DNA of 64,000 nucleotides, from NCBI GenBank assembly GCA_022843955.1, contig JALHMQ010000012.1, positions 1 through 64,000 on the forward strand, given 5' to 3'. A model generated the notes under the pieces. It was not told the DNA's origin. It saw only the letters and a list, made by a program, of their open reading frames with translations, and did not search any database. The first letter of the stretch is position 1. Every line of letters begins with the position of its first letter. Origin of the DNA: Burkholderiaceae bacterium (GTDB lineage Bacteria > Pseudomonadota > Gammaproteobacteria > Burkholderiales > Burkholderiaceae_F). Below are positions 16,595-26,368 of this stretch, one piece after another. The position numbers were made by a program, and so were the translations under genes.

Positions 16595-18262
16595 ATGCAA
16601 TCGACGAACGCCAAGGGCGGTATAGACGGGGCAGCACCGATTCCACACGGCGCGGCACTGCTGCGCGATCCGACCCTGAACAAGGGGACCGCCTTCAGCG
16701 TACGCGAGCGCGAGGCGCTCGGCCTGCGCGGACTGCTGCCGCCCAACGTGTGCACGCAGGAGCATCAGGTGACGCGGGTGCTGGAGAACTTCCGCCGGCT
16801 GCAGACGCCGCTGGCCAAGTACATCCTGCTCGAGGCACTGCAGGACCGCAACGAAGCGCTGTTCTATCGCGTGGTGTCCGACAACCCGGACGAGATGATG
16901 CCGATCATCTACACACCGACCGTAGGGCTGGCATGCCAGCAGTTCGGCCACATCTACCGCCGCCCGCGCGGCTTGTACATCAGCAGCGCCGACCGCGGCC
17001 AGATCGAGAAGGTGATGCGCAACTGGCCGTACCCCGAGGCGGCGATCATCGTCGTCACAGACGGCGAGCGCATCCTCGGCCTGGGCGATCTGGGCACCAA
17101 CGGCATGGGCATTCCGATAGGCAAGCTGGCGCTGTACACGGCCGGCGCCGGCGTGCATCCGAAGCGCTGCCTGCCGGTGATGCTCGATATGGGCACCAAC
17201 AACGAGACACTCCTGAACGATCCGCTTTACCTTGGCCAGCGCCAGCGCCGCCTGGAAGGCGCCGAGTTCGATGCGATGGTCGAGGAGTTCATCGACGCCA
17301 CGCAGAAAGTGTTCCCCGGCATCCTGGTGCAGTTCGAGGACTTTGCCAATCACAACGCGTTCCGGCTGCTGCGCACGTACCGAGACCGCATCTGCTGCTT
17401 CAACGACGACATCCAGGGCACCGCCTCGGTGACGCTGGCCGGCATCTACTCGGCACTGCGCGTCACCGGCAAGCCGATGCGCGAGCAGACTTTCCTGTGC
17501 CTGGGCGCGGGCGAAGCCGCCACCGGCATCTCCGACCTGCTGGTCGAGGCGATGCGGGCCGACGGCCTGAGCGAGGCCGATGCGCGCCGACGCTGCTGGC
17601 TGGTCGACTCCAAGGGTCTGGTCGTCGCCAGCCGCACCGGACTGGCCGAGCACAAGCTGCCCTACGCGCACGACCATGCGCAAGTGAGCGACTTCCTGAG
17701 CGCGGTCAAGGCGCTCAAGCCGACCGCGATCATCGGCGTCGGCGCCACGCCGAACACCTTCACGCGGGAGGTGGTCGAAACGATGTGCGCGCTCAATGCG
17801 CGGCCGATCGTCTTCGCCCTGTCGAATCCGACTTCGCGTGCCGAGTGCACCGCCGAGCAGGCTTACACCTGGTCACGCGGCAAGGCGCTGTTCGCCTCGG
17901 GCAGCCCATTCGATCCGGTCACCTACGAAGGCAAGACCTATGTGTCGCGCCAGGGAAACAACTCGTACATCTTCCCGGGCGTCGGCCTGGGGGTGGTGAC
18001 GATGCGCGCCACGCGCGTGAGCGACGCCATGTTCATGACCGCGGCGCAGACGCTGGCGCACACCGTGAGTGAAGAAGACCTGGCCCAAGGCAGCCTGTAT
18101 CCGGCGCTGTCGCGGGTGCGCGACGTATCGGCGCAGATCGCCGCCGCGGTGGGCGAGGTGGCGCTGCGCGAAGGCGTGGCCGGCGTGCCGCGGCCCGACG
18201 ACCTGCTCGCGTTCATGCGCGCCAGCATGTACGAGCCCAAGTACGAGAGCTACGTCGACTGA
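16595..18262 (+). CDS. maeA: NAD-dependent malic enzyme
   Basis: A 555-residue protein that oxidatively decarboxylates malate to pyruvate. It carries the family blocks YTPTVGLACQQFGHI, RPRGLYIS, the metal and substrate region FEDFANHNAF with CFNDDIQGTASV, and the Rossmann motif LGAGEAATGI. Size and motifs match the long-form NAD malic enzymes (SfcA/MaeA) rather than the MaeB-phosphotransacetylase fusions. ATG 16595 was chosen because AAGGGAGG lies 8 bp upstream; the open frame extends to 16496 but overlaps the ferredoxin remnant. Within the cluster it would supply pyruvate to PFOR from C4-dicarboxylates, which the nearby TRAP transporter could import. That link is inferred. Confidence 0.93.
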   Translation: MQSTNAKGGIDGAAPIPHGAALLRDPTLNKGTAFSVREREALGLRGLLPPNVCTQEHQVTRVLENFRRLQTPLAKYILLEALQDRNEALFYRVVSDNPDEMMPIIYTPTVGLACQQFGHIYRRPRGLYISSADRGQIEKVMRNWPYPEAAIIVVTDGERILGLGDLGTNGMGIPIGKLALYTAGAGVHPKRCLPVMLDMGTNNETLLNDPLYLGQRQRRLEGAEFDAMVEEFIDATQKVFPGILVQFEDFANHNAFRLLRTYRDRICCFNDDIQGTASVTLAGIYSALRVTGKPMREQTFLCLGAGEAATGISDLLVEAMRADGLSEADARRRCWLVDSKGLVVASRTGLAEHKLPYAHDHAQVSDFLSAVKALKPTAIIGVGATPNTFTREVVETMCALNARPIVFALSNPTSRAECTAEQAYTWSRGKALFASGSPFDPVTYEGKTYVSRQGNNSYIFPGVGLGVVTMRATRVSDAMFMTAAQTLAHTVSEEDLAQGSLYPALSRVRDVSAQIAAAVGEVALREGVAGVPRPDDLLAFMRASMYEPKYESYVD

Positions 18263-18285
18263 AGCCGTTCGAACACAGCTGCTTC

Positions 18286-18313
18286 GCTCGCTGCGCTGTG
18301 CATTGCAGCGAGC
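18286..18313. terminator. Hairpin after malic enzyme gene
   Basis: Perfect 9-bp inverted repeat GCTCGCTGC / GCAGCGAGC around a 10-nt loop, 24 bp after the maeA stop. There is no T-run, so intrinsic termination is uncertain; it may mark the end of the PFOR operon or protect its 3' end. Confidence 0.4.
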
Positions 18314-18374
18314 ATTGGCATGCGCAGACTTGTATGGGATACCTCCTTCACCATCGCGCCCGGATGACGGTCGG

Positions 18375-18388
18375 TTGACGGCCATCAA
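18375..18388 (+). promoter_or_regulatory. FNR/Anr-type binding site upstream of nqrA
   Basis: TTGAC-GGCC-ATCAA differs from the site upstream of the PFOR cluster by one base and matches the FNR consensus half-sites at nine of ten positions. A -10-like TACGGT at 18410-18415 is 28.5 bp from the dyad centre, the same geometry as in the first site. It starts 109 bp before the nqrA start codon. Inference: the nqr operon has its own oxygen-responsive promoter. Confidence 0.6.
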
Positions 18389-18483
18389 GGGGCCGTCCGC
18401 CACTGCCCCTACGGTAGCGATCGATCGGGACCATCGCACTGCGCCGCGATGCAACTCGACGCGGCACACATTCGGAGACACCG

Positions 18484-19866
18484 TTGGCCCGCCACACGAA
18501 TCGCAAGGGGATCGATCTGCCGCTCGCCGGCGCGCCCGCGTTGCAGATCGACAGCGGCGTTCGGATCAGGCGCGTCGCCCTGCTGGGTGCCGACTATGTT
18601 GGCCTGAAACTGCGTCTGCTGGCGCAGCCCGGTGACGATGTGCTGCGTGGCCAGCCGTTGTTCGAAGACAAGTCGGCCGCAGGCGTGGTGTTCACCGCGC
18701 CCGCCACGGGCCGACTCGAGGCAGTTCACCGCGGCGAACGCCGCGCCTTCATCTCGGCCGTGATCGCGGTGGCCGATGACGACGCCGATCCGGCGCGCCA
18801 GGCCGACTTGCCGCAGGTGCGCGCCGCGCAGTCCTCCCGCCTCGATCGGGACCGTGTCGTCGCGGTGCTGTGCGAGTCCGGCCTGTGGACCGCGTTGCGC
18901 GAGCGGCCGTTCGGCCGCGTGCCCGCGCCGCAGACGGTGCCACAAGCGTTGTTCGTGACCGTCATGGATTCGCGGCCGCATGCGCCGCCGGCGTCCGCGT
19001 TGCTGGCCAGTCGCGAAGACGACTTCGCGCAAGGCGTCGCGGCGCTGGCCCAGCTGACCGACGGCCCGGTCTATGTCTGCAAGGCCTCCACCACGGCGCT
19101 GCCGCCGCTCGACGCCGCCTCAGGTCGCGTGCGCGTGGAGGAGTTCGACGGCCCCCATCCGTCCGGCAACGTCAGCTGGCATATCCACACGCTGCATCCG
19201 GTCGACCTGGGCAGCCGCGTCTGGCATGTCGGCCTGCAAGACGTGCTGGCGATCGGCCGCCTGCTGCGCACCGGCCGCCTCGACGTCGAGCGCGTGGTCT
19301 CGCTCGCCGGGCCAGGCGTCTCACGGCCCCGATTGATGCAGGTCCGGCTGGGCGCGTCGGTGCACGACGTCCTCAACGGTGGCATGCAGCCGGGCGAGCA
19401 GCGGGTGATCTCCGGCTCGGTGCTCGACGGTCGCGCCGTCGGCCACGCTGCCGATGCTGTGGATGGCTACCTCGGCCGCTATCACGCTCAGATCGCCGTG
19501 CTGCCTGAAGGTCGCAGCCGCGAGCTGCTCGGCTGGATCGCCCCGGCGCCCGACAAGTTCTCGATCACCGGCGCCGTGCTCGGCGCGTTTCGGCGCACTG
19601 AGCGCGCGTTGAGCACGACGACCAATGGCTCGCCACGCGCGATGGTGCCGATTGGCACTTACGAGCGCGTGCTGCCGTTCGACATCCTGCCCACCCTGCT
19701 GCTGCGGGCACTCATCACGCGCGACGATGAACGCGCGCGCCAGCTCGGCGCGCTCGAACTGGACGAAGACGACATCGCGCTGGCCACCTGCGTGTGCCCG
19801 GGCAAGTACGAGTACGGCAGCCTGCTGCGCGACGCGCTCACCCGCATCGAGAAGGAAGCCGCATGA
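18484..19866 (+). CDS. nqrA: Na+-translocating NADH:quinone reductase subunit A
   Basis: A 460-residue NqrA, the large peripheral subunit of the sodium-pumping NADH:ubiquinone oxidoreductase. It begins at TTG 18484 after TTCGGAGACACC; the N-terminal [14 protein letters not shown] block is the usual start of NqrA. The body shows the biotinyl-lipoyl-like and SLBB-type regions expected ([20 protein letters not shown], then [11 protein letters not shown] at the C-terminus). It is the first gene of nqrABCDEF and its stop overlaps nqrB (ATGA). Confidence 0.95.
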   Translation: MARHTNRKGIDLPLAGAPALQIDSGVRIRRVALLGADYVGLKLRLLAQPGDDVLRGQPLFEDKSAAGVVFTAPATGRLEAVHRGERRAFISAVIAVADDDADPARQADLPQVRAAQSSRLDRDRVVAVLCESGLWTALRERPFGRVPAPQTVPQALFVTVMDSRPHAPPASALLASREDDFAQGVAALAQLTDGPVYVCKASTTALPPLDAASGRVRVEEFDGPHPSGNVSWHIHTLHPVDLGSRVWHVGLQDVLAIGRLLRTGRLDVERVVSLAGPGVSRPRLMQVRLGASVHDVLNGGMQPGEQRVISGSVLDGRAVGHAADAVDGYLGRYHAQIAVLPEGRSRELLGWIAPAPDKFSITGAVLGAFRRTERALSTTTNGSPRAMVPIGTYERVLPFDILPTLLLRALITRDDERARQLGALELDEDDIALATCVCPGKYEYGSLLRDALTRIEKEAA

Positions 19867-21098
19867 AGATTCTCCGCAGCTTCCTCGACCGCCAGGCCCA
19901 TCACTTCGAGAAGGGCGGTCGCTTGGAGAAGTGGTTCCCACTGTGGGAGGCGGCCGACACCTTCTTCTACACGCCGCCGTCGGTGGCGCGGGGCAGCAGC
20001 CACGTACGCGACGCGATCGACCTGAAACGCATGATGATGCTGGTGGTGATCGCCGCCCTGCCCTGCGTCTTCATGGCGATGTACAACACCGGGTTGCAGG
20101 CCAACCTGGCGATCGATCCGGCCCAGGCCGCCACGCTGGAGGGCTGGCGCCACGCGGTGATCCGCCTGCTGGGCAGCGGCTATGCGCCGTCGAGCCTGAT
20201 CTCGAACGTGGTGCACGGCTCGCTCTACTTCCTGCCGCTGTACGCGGTGACGATGATCGTCGGACTCACCTGGGAAGTGCTGTTCGCGGTGGTACGCAAG
20301 ATCGAGGTCAACGAAGGCTTCTTCGTCACCGGCCTGCTGTTCCCGCTGATCCTGCCGCCGGAAACGCCGCTGTGGCAGGCGGCGCTGGGCATCAGCTTCG
20401 GCGTCGTGATCGCCAAGGAACTGTTCGGCGGCACCGGCATGAACTTCGTCAATCCGGCGCTGGCGGCGCGCGCGTTCCTGTTCTTTGCCTACCCGGCTGA
20501 AATCTCCGGCGACAAGGTGTGGACCGCGGTGCCGGCGGACAAGGCGGTTGACGGTTTTTCCGGCGCCACGCCGCTGGCCGAGATCCGCGTGCTGGATCGC
20601 CCGTTCAGCGGCGACGACTTCTCCTGGTTCAACGCCTTCATCGGCCTGGAGCCCGGCTCGATGGGCGAGACCTCCGCGCTCGCCTGCCTGATCGGCGCTG
20701 TCATCCTGATCGTCACGCGCGTGGGCTCGTGGCGCACGATGGCCGCGGTCACGCTCGGCACCATCGGCATGGCGGTTCTGCTCAATGCGATCGGCTCGCA
20801 CAGCAATGCCTGGTTCGGCGTGCCATTCTGGTGGCACATGGTGCTCGGCGGCTGGGCGTTCGGCACCGTGTTCATGGCAACCGACCCTGTGACCTCGCCG
20901 TTCGCCGACGCCGGAAAGTGGGTCTACGGAATCATCATGGGTGCGTTGATCGTATTGATCCGCGTGTTCAACCCGGCCTATCCCGAGTCGGTGATGCTGG
21001 TCATCCTCTTCATGAACGTGATGGCGCCGATGATCGATCACTACTTCATGCGCGCCAATGTGCGGCGTCGAACGGCGCGGGTGGCTCGCCATGGCTGA
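19863..21098 (+). CDS. nqrB: Na+-translocating NADH:quinone reductase subunit B
   Basis: A 411-residue integral membrane subunit with about ten hydrophobic segments. It carries covalently bound FMN and the Na+ and ubiquinone sites. The flavinylation motif DGFSGATPL is present and its threonine is residue 236, the same number as in the Vibrio cholerae enzyme. The attaching enzyme ApbE is encoded in the same operon. ATG 19863 overlaps the nqrA stop; the 3' end overlaps nqrC by 8 bp. Confidence 0.96.
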   Translation: MKILRSFLDRQAHHFEKGGRLEKWFPLWEAADTFFYTPPSVARGSSHVRDAIDLKRMMMLVVIAALPCVFMAMYNTGLQANLAIDPAQAATLEGWRHAVIRLLGSGYAPSSLISNVVHGSLYFLPLYAVTMIVGLTWEVLFAVVRKIEVNEGFFVTGLLFPLILPPETPLWQAALGISFGVVIAKELFGGTGMNFVNPALAARAFLFFAYPAEISGDKVWTAVPADKAVDGFSGATPLAEIRVLDRPFSGDDFSWFNAFIGLEPGSMGETSALACLIGAVILIVTRVGSWRTMAAVTLGTIGMAVLLNAIGSHSNAWFGVPFWWHMVLGGWAFGTVFMATDPVTSPFADAGKWVYGIIMGALIVLIRVFNPAYPESVMLVILFMNVMAPMIDHYFMRANVRRRTARVARHG

Positions 21099-21897
21099 CG
21101 CCCTCGCCCTTCGCGTCAACGGCACGCGCTACACGATCCTGTTCGCTACGGCAGTCTGCGTGGTCTGCGCGCTGCTGATCTCGGTGGCCGCGGTGACGCT
21201 GCAGCCGCGTCAGCAGGCCAGTGCGCGGCTGTACATGGAGAAGAACGTGCTCGTGGCAGCCGACCTCGTGCAGCCGGGCGAAAGTGTCAGCCGTGCCGAG
21301 GTCGAGCGTTTCTTCCAGCGCGACATCAAGATCCGCCTGGTCGACTTCGCCACCGGCGAGCTGGTGCCGGAAGGCAAGGTCGACGCGCGCGCCTACGACC
21401 AGCGTGCCGCGCGCAACGACCCAGCCACCAGCCGCACCGCACCCGCCAATACCGCCGGCATCCGCCGCATGCCGCACCTCGGTGTCGTCTACTTCGTGAT
21501 GAAGGGCGACCAGGTCGACCAGTTGGTGCTGGCAGTGGAAGGCCTGGGCATGTGGGGCACGATGTACGGTTTCGTGTCGCTCGGCGCCGACGCCAACACC
21601 GTGCGCGGGCTGACCTATTACGACCACCGCGAGACCCCGGGCCTGGGCGGCGAGATCGGCAATCCCGCATGGCAGAACCGCTGGCAGGGGCGCAAGGGCT
21701 ACGACGACCAGTGGCGCGCGCGCATCACGGTGATCAAGGGTCCGGCCGGCACACCCGAAGAGGATCCGCTGCGCGTCGATGGGCTGTCGGGCTCCACCAT
21801 CACCAGCAACGCCGTCACCCGTCTGACGCAGTTCTGGCTCGGCGATGACGGCTACGGCAAGTTCCTCAAGCGTTTCCGTGAAGGAGCCAAGATATGA
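21091..21897 (+). CDS. nqrC: Na+-translocating NADH:quinone reductase subunit C
   Basis: A 268-residue protein with one N-terminal membrane helix and a periplasmic FMN-binding domain. The covalent FMN site DGLSGSTIT is present, with threonine 236 as the attachment residue. It also shows [20 protein letters not shown] and ETPGLGGEI, typical of NqrC/RnfG proteins. A stretch of about 20 residues rich in A, R and T (near 105-125) is a lineage insertion. It overlaps nqrB by 8 bp and nqrD by 4 bp. Confidence 0.95.
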   Translation: MADALALRVNGTRYTILFATAVCVVCALLISVAAVTLQPRQQASARLYMEKNVLVAADLVQPGESVSRAEVERFFQRDIKIRLVDFATGELVPEGKVDARAYDQRAARNDPATSRTAPANTAGIRRMPHLGVVYFVMKGDQVDQLVLAVEGLGMWGTMYGFVSLGADANTVRGLTYYDHRETPGLGGEIGNPAWQNRWQGRKGYDDQWRARITVIKGPAGTPEEDPLRVDGLSGSTITSNAVTRLTQFWLGDDGYGKFLKRFREGAKI

Positions 21898-22556
21898 GCG
21901 CAGCCACCCCGGTGGCAGGCAAGGCGCCCTGGTTCAGCCCGCAGGCGCGCTCCACGCTGTTCGACCCGGTGCTGGTCAACAACCCGATCGGCGTGCAGAT
22001 GCTGGGCGTGTGCTCGGCACTGGCGGTCACCACCCGGGTCGACAAGGCGCTGGTGATGGGGGCCGGCGTGATCCTGGTGACACTGCTGGCCAACATGGCG
22101 GTCAGCCTGGTGCGTAACCATACGCCGGCGTCGATCCGCATCATCGTGCAGCTGGCAATCATCGCTTCGCTGGTGATCGTGTTCGACCAGGTGCTCAAGG
22201 CCACGCTGTACGAGCTGTCGCTCGAACTGTCGGTGTTCGTCGGGCTGATCATCACCAATTGCATTGTCATGGGTCGCGCCGAGGGCTTTGCGATGAATAA
22301 CCGGCCCGGCCTGGCCGCGCTTGATGGGCTCGGGAACGGGCTCGGCTACGCGCTGGTGCTGCTGGTGGTCGCCTTCGTGCGCGAATTGTTCGGCGCCGGC
22401 AAGCTGTTTGGCGTCAGCATCCTGCCGCTGACCAACGAGGGCGGCTGGTACGTCGCCAATGGCCTGATGCTGCTCGCGCCATCGGCGCTGTTCCTGATCG
22501 GTCTCTTGATCTGGGCGCTTCGCACCTGGAAGCCGGCGCTGCAGGAAAAGGACTGA
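21894..22556 (+). CDS. nqrD: Na+-translocating NADH:quinone reductase subunit D
   Basis: A 220-residue polytopic membrane subunit of the RnfE/NqrD family, about six helices. The conserved [18 protein letters not shown] and the symmetric [12 protein letters not shown] motifs are present. With NqrE it holds the intramembrane iron-sulfur cluster, one cysteine being in VCSAL and one in NCIVMG. The start overlaps nqrC (ATGA); 3 bp separate it from nqrE. Confidence 0.95.
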   Translation: MSAATPVAGKAPWFSPQARSTLFDPVLVNNPIGVQMLGVCSALAVTTRVDKALVMGAGVILVTLLANMAVSLVRNHTPASIRIIVQLAIIASLVIVFDQVLKATLYELSLELSVFVGLIITNCIVMGRAEGFAMNNRPGLAALDGLGNGLGYALVLLVVAFVRELFGAGKLFGVSILPLTNEGGWYVANGLMLLAPSALFLIGLLIWALRTWKPALQEKD

Positions 22557-22559
22557 GCG

Positions 22560-23174
22560 ATGGAGCACTTCATCAATCTCGGCCTCAAATCCGTGTTCAT
22601 GGAGAACATGGCGCTCGCCTACTTTCTCGGCATCTGCTCGTTCCTTGCCTGCTCGAAAAAGGTGGATACCGCGATCGGCCTGGGCGTGGCGGTGGTGTTC
22701 GTGCAGGTGCTCACGGTGCCGTTGAACAACCTGCTGCTGCACAACCTTCTCGCCGAAGGTGCGCTCGCGTGGATCAGCCCGAGTCTGGCCAACGTCAACC
22801 TGACCTTCCTGTCGTTCATCCTGTTCATCGCCACCATCGCCGCCGCGGTCCAGGTGGTGGAGATGACGATCGACCGCTTTGCCCCGGCGCTGTACACCAC
22901 GCTCGGCGTGTTCCTGCCGCTGATCGCGGTCAACTGCGTGATCCTGGGCGGGTCGCTCTTCATGCAGGAGCGCGAGTACAGCTTCAGCGAAAGCGTGGTG
23001 TTCGGCGTCGGCTCGGGGCTGGGTTTTGCCATCGCCATCGTGGCGCTGGCCGCGATCCGCGAGCGGCTGACCTACGCCAACGTGCCAGCCGGCCTGCGCG
23101 GCCTGGGCATCACCTTCATCACCACCGGGCTGATGTCGATGGCGTTCATGGTCTTCTCGGGCATCCAGCTGTAG
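22560..23174 (+). CDS. nqrE: Na+-translocating NADH:quinone reductase subunit E
   Basis: A 204-residue polytopic membrane subunit of the RnfA/NqrE family, paired with NqrD. It shows [21 protein letters not shown] and [13 protein letters not shown], the cysteine-bearing half-helices contributing to the intramembrane cluster. Length and topology are standard. It is followed by a 65-bp gap before nqrF. Confidence 0.95.
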   Translation: MEHFINLGLKSVFMENMALAYFLGICSFLACSKKVDTAIGLGVAVVFVQVLTVPLNNLLLHNLLAEGALAWISPSLANVNLTFLSFILFIATIAAAVQVVEMTIDRFAPALYTTLGVFLPLIAVNCVILGGSLFMQEREYSFSESVVFGVGSGLGFAIAIVALAAIRERLTYANVPAGLRGLGITFITTGLMSMAFMVFSGIQL

Positions 23175-23239
23175 CCGCCATGACCATCTCCCCGTCCCTT
23201 CATCCTCGCGCCGCGCGGGCCCCCGGCTAGGTCTGCACC

Positions 23240-24469
23240 ATGCTGTCGATCGCGCTCGCCGTCCTGATGTTCACCGTCATCGTGCTGCTGCTGGTGACGC
23301 TGCTGATGATCGCCCGCAGCAGGTTGATGCCAGCCGGCGATGTGTCGATCATCGTCAATGGCGATCCAACCAATGCGTTGAAGGTCGCCACCGGCGGCAC
23401 CCTGCTGGGCGCACTCAACGCCAACAAGATCTTCCTGCCCGCCGCCTGCGGCGGCAAAGGCGCCTGCGGCGTGTGCGAGGTGGTGGTCAAGGAAGGCGGG
23501 GGTAGCCTGCTGCCGACCGAGACCGGCTTCATCTCGTCGCGCGAGGCCAAGCATGGCTGCCGGCTGGCCTGCCAGGTGAAGGTCAAGCGCGACATGAAGA
23601 TCGAGGTCGCACCCGAGATCTTCAGCGTGCGAAAGTGGCAGTGCCGCGTGATCAGCAACCGCAACGTCTCCACCTTCATCAAGGAACTGAAGCTCGCGCT
23701 GCCGGAGGGCGAGGACGTGCCGTTCAAGGCGGGCGGCTACGTGCAGATCGAATGCGGACCGCACGAGCTGTCGTTCAGCCAGTTCGACATCGAGCCCGAG
23801 TACCGCGAGGAGTGGGACCGCTTCGACCTGTTCCGCTTCAAGTCGGTGGTGACCGAGAACGTCGAGCGCGGCTACTCGATGGCCAACTATCCGCTCGAAA
23901 AGGGCATGCTGCTGTTCACCATCCGCATCGCCTTCGCGCCGGAGTATCGCGACGACATTCCGCCGGGCAATATGAGCTCTTACCTGTTCAACCTGAAGCC
24001 GGGCGACCTGCTCACCGTCTCGGGTCCGTTCGGCGAGTTCTTTGCGCGCGACACCGACAAGGAAATGTGCTTCGTTGCCGCCGGTGCGGGCATGGCGCCG
24101 ATGCGCTCGCACATTTTCGACCAGTTGTACCGGCTCAAGGCCACGCGGCAGATGCACTTCTGGTACTCGTGCCGCAACCTCAAGGAAGCGTTCTACCTGG
24201 AGGAGTTCGCCAAGCTGCAGGCCGACTATCCGAACTTCCACTTCCACCTCGTGCCCTCGGAACCGCGGCCGGAGGAGAACTGGACCGGCCCGGTCGGCCT
24301 GGTGCGCCACAACGTGCTGCGCGATCGCTACCTGAAGAACCATCCGGCGCCCGAAGACATCGAGTACTACCTGTGCGGGCCCGACGTCATGAACAAGGCG
24401 GTGATCCGCATGCTGCTCGAACTCGGCGTCGATCGAGAGAACATCATGCTCGACGACTTCGGCCTCTGA
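23240..24469 (+). CDS. nqrF: Na+-translocating NADH:quinone reductase subunit F
   Basis: A 409-residue NADH-oxidising subunit. It has one N-terminal membrane helix (residues of about 5-25), a [2Fe-2S] ferredoxin domain with CGGKGACGVCEV and a later cysteine in RLACQ, then a ferredoxin reductase module with FAD motif RGYSMANYP and NADH motif GAGMAPMRSH, ending in DDFGL. It feeds electrons from NADH into the complex. The family-typical C-terminal aromatic follows the rule (F before GL). Confidence 0.96.
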   Translation: MLSIALAVLMFTVIVLLLVTLLMIARSRLMPAGDVSIIVNGDPTNALKVATGGTLLGALNANKIFLPAACGGKGACGVCEVVVKEGGGSLLPTETGFISSREAKHGCRLACQVKVKRDMKIEVAPEIFSVRKWQCRVISNRNVSTFIKELKLALPEGEDVPFKAGGYVQIECGPHELSFSQFDIEPEYREEWDRFDLFRFKSVVTENVERGYSMANYPLEKGMLLFTIRIAFAPEYRDDIPPGNMSSYLFNLKPGDLLTVSGPFGEFFARDTDKEMCFVAAGAGMAPMRSHIFDQLYRLKATRQMHFWYSCRNLKEAFYLEEFAKLQADYPNFHFHLVPSEPRPEENWTGPVGLVRHNVLRDRYLKNHPAPEDIEYYLCGPDVMNKAVIRMLLELGVDRENIMLDDFGL

Positions 24470-24505
24470 CGGCCGCGGTCACGCAAGGCAGACAAAGGAG
24501 ACAGC

Positions 24506-24958
24506 ATGCGCCAGACAGTCGAGACGGTACTGCGCAACAAGGACGGCACCGATGAGCTGATCACGGTGGACGCCGGCGCCTCGGTGCTGGACGCGGTGGC
24601 CATGATGGCCGCGCGCAGCGTGGGCGCAGTGCTCACGCGCAATGAAGACGGCCTGGTCGACGGCATTTTCACCGAGCGCGACCTGCTGGTGCGCGTGGTG
24701 CACGCCGGCCGCGATCCGGCCACCACGCCGCTGTCGCTGGTGATCACACGCGAGGTGCGCTTCGTCACCCCCGGCACCACGGTGGAGGCAGCGCTGGCGC
24801 TGATGCACGTGAACCGCCATCGCCACCTGCTGGTGATCGACGGTCCGCGCGTGCACGGCCTGCTGTCGATCCGCGACCTCACCTATCACCTGATTCGGCA
24901 TGGCGAAGGCCGGTTCGAAGCGGCGGTGCGCGACGCCGCGCCCGCTGCACCGCGCTGA
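24506..24958 (+). CDS. CBS-domain pair protein within the nqr operon
   Basis: A 150-residue protein made of two CBS motifs (about 10-65 and 75-135: VLTRNEDGLVDGIFTERDLL and LVIDGPRVHGLLSIRDLTY). A good Shine-Dalgarno AAAGGAG lies before the ATG. CBS pairs commonly bind adenine nucleotides or SAM and sense energy state. It lies 36 bp after nqrF and 19 bp before apbE, in the same orientation, so it is probably co-transcribed with Nqr. A role as an energy-charge sensor for the complex or its assembly is inference; no catalytic domain is attached. Confidence 0.85.
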   Translation: MRQTVETVLRNKDGTDELITVDAGASVLDAVAMMAARSVGAVLTRNEDGLVDGIFTERDLLVRVVHAGRDPATTPLSLVITREVRFVTPGTTVEAALALMHVNRHRHLLVIDGPRVHGLLSIRDLTYHLIRHGEGRFEAAVRDAAPAAPR

Positions 24959-24977
24959 GCGCAGGCCCTGGAGACAC

Positions 24978-26072
24978 ATGATGGACACGATTCTTTCGCC
25001 CCGCCGGCGTCGCCTCATTGGCTCAGCTGGCGCAGTCGGCGCAGTTGGCGCCCTCGGTTCGCTTAGCGCGCTATCGCTGACCGGTTGCAGCGAGCGGCCG
25101 CACGCCGTGCCTTCCTCCACTTCGGTGCAGCTGACCGGCGAGACGATGGGCACCACCTACATCGTGAAGCTGGCCGCAACGCCGCTCACGGCAGCGCAGT
25201 TGGAACGTTTGGCTACCGATGTGCAGTCGGCGCTGGACGGCGTCAACCGCGGCATGTCGCTGTACCGACCCGAGTCCGAGCTGATGCGGCTGAACCGTCA
25301 GCCGGGTCACTCACCGCTGGCGATCTCCAAGCCACTGTTCGAAGTCCTGTCGACCGGCCAGCAGGTGGCGCAGCTGTCGCGCGGCGCCTTCGATATGTCG
25401 GTTGCGCCGCTGGTGCTCGCCTGGGGCTTTGGTCCGACCAAGCGGACGGCGCCGCCGACCGATGCCGCCGTGCAGTCCGGGCGCGCCGCCCTCGGTCACG
25501 CCGGCCTGCGTTTGGACCGCGCGCAGCTGACGGCCACCAAGGCGCAGACCGCACAGCAGTTCGACCTCGGCGGCATCGCCAAGGGCTACGGCGTTGATCT
25601 GGCCGCACAGGCGCTCGACGCGCAGGGCATCGAGCACTACATGATCGAAGTGGGTGGCGAAGTGCGCACCCGCGGCCGCAACGCGCAGGGTCAGGCGTGG
25701 CAGATCGGCATCGAGCAGCCGGACGCGATGCCGCAGCGCGCGCGGTTGGTGGTGCCACTGTCGGGCCAGTCGATGGCCACCTCGGGCGACTACCGCATCT
25801 ACTACGAGCATGAGGGCCGGCGCTACTCGCACGAGATCGACCCACGCACCGGCGCGCCGATCGCGCACGCCCTGGCGTCCGTCACCGTGGTGGCCGACGA
25901 CTGCATGCGTGCCGACGCGCTGGCCACCGCGTTGATCGTGCTCGGCCCGCAGGCGGGTTGGGAACTGGCGCAGCGCGAGCAGCTGGCGGCGCACTTCATC
26001 GTGCGCGAACCCGATGGTCGGCTCGCCGACCGCTCAAGCACGGCGTTCGCGCAGCTGACGCAGGCCGCCTGA
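24978..26072 (+). CDS. apbE: FAD:protein FMN transferase (flavin transferase for NqrB/NqrC)
   Basis: A 364-residue ApbE lipoprotein. A basic N-terminus with RRRR, a hydrophobic stretch and a lipobox LTGC (C37) indicate export and lipid anchoring facing the periplasm; the twin arginines could use Tat. Family motifs are GETMGTTYIVK, the central FDLGGIAKGYGVD and the flavin and metal region SGDYRIYYEHEGRRYSHEIDPRTG. ApbE transfers FMN from FAD to the S-G-x-T threonines of NqrB and NqrC encoded just upstream. ATG 24978 follows CTGGAGAC; an in-frame ATG directly after it is equally possible. Confidence 0.95.
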   Translation: MMDTILSPRRRRLIGSAGAVGAVGALGSLSALSLTGCSERPHAVPSSTSVQLTGETMGTTYIVKLAATPLTAAQLERLATDVQSALDGVNRGMSLYRPESELMRLNRQPGHSPLAISKPLFEVLSTGQQVAQLSRGAFDMSVAPLVLAWGFGPTKRTAPPTDAAVQSGRAALGHAGLRLDRAQLTATKAQTAQQFDLGGIAKGYGVDLAAQALDAQGIEHYMIEVGGEVRTRGRNAQGQAWQIGIEQPDAMPQRARLVVPLSGQSMATSGDYRIYYEHEGRRYSHEIDPRTGAPIAHALASVTVVADDCMRADALATALIVLGPQAGWELAQREQLAAHFIVREPDGRLADRSSTAFAQLTQAA

Positions 26073-26082
26073 GGTCTGGACC

Positions 26083-26271
26083 ATGTCGAGCTTCTGGGCG
26101 GTTTTCGCGCTGGTAGCGGTGCTGCTCGGCGCGGCGGTGGCCGCGATGGCGATCGGCGTGATGTTCCGCCGGCCCTGCCTGCGTGGCTCCTGCGGCGGAG
26201 CGGCGGTGGTTGCTCCCGGTGGCGAAAAGCTGTCCTGCGACACCTGCCCCAACCGGCACCGCAAGCACTGA
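26083..26271 (+). CDS. nqrM: Na+-NQR maturation protein NqrM
   Basis: A 62-residue protein with one N-terminal membrane helix and a C-terminal tail with four cysteines (RPCLRGSCGG and LSCDTCPN). This is the NqrM/DUF539 pattern. NqrM delivers iron for the NqrD/E intramembrane cluster. It lies 10 bp after apbE as the last gene of the nqr operon, its usual position. Confidence 0.93.
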   Translation: MSSFWAVFALVAVLLGAAVAAMAIGVMFRRPCLRGSCGGAAVVAPGGEKLSCDTCPNRHRKH

Positions 26272-26273
26272 AA

Positions 26274-26299
26274 GCAAACGCGCCGCACGGCGCGTTTGC
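26274..26299. terminator. Hairpin between nqrM and the converging TRAP operon
   Basis: Perfect 11-bp inverted repeat GCAAACGCGCC / GGCGCGTTTGC with a 4-nt loop, starting 3 bp after the nqrM stop. It lacks a long T-run on the plus side, but its position between converging operons suggests termination or 3'-end protection. Confidence 0.6.
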
Positions 26300-26368
26300 A
26301 ATCTTCGACCTCCTGACCGTGTCGAGCCGGGCGCACCGCCTTGCATCTGGGCCGCCCGCACCGATCTC

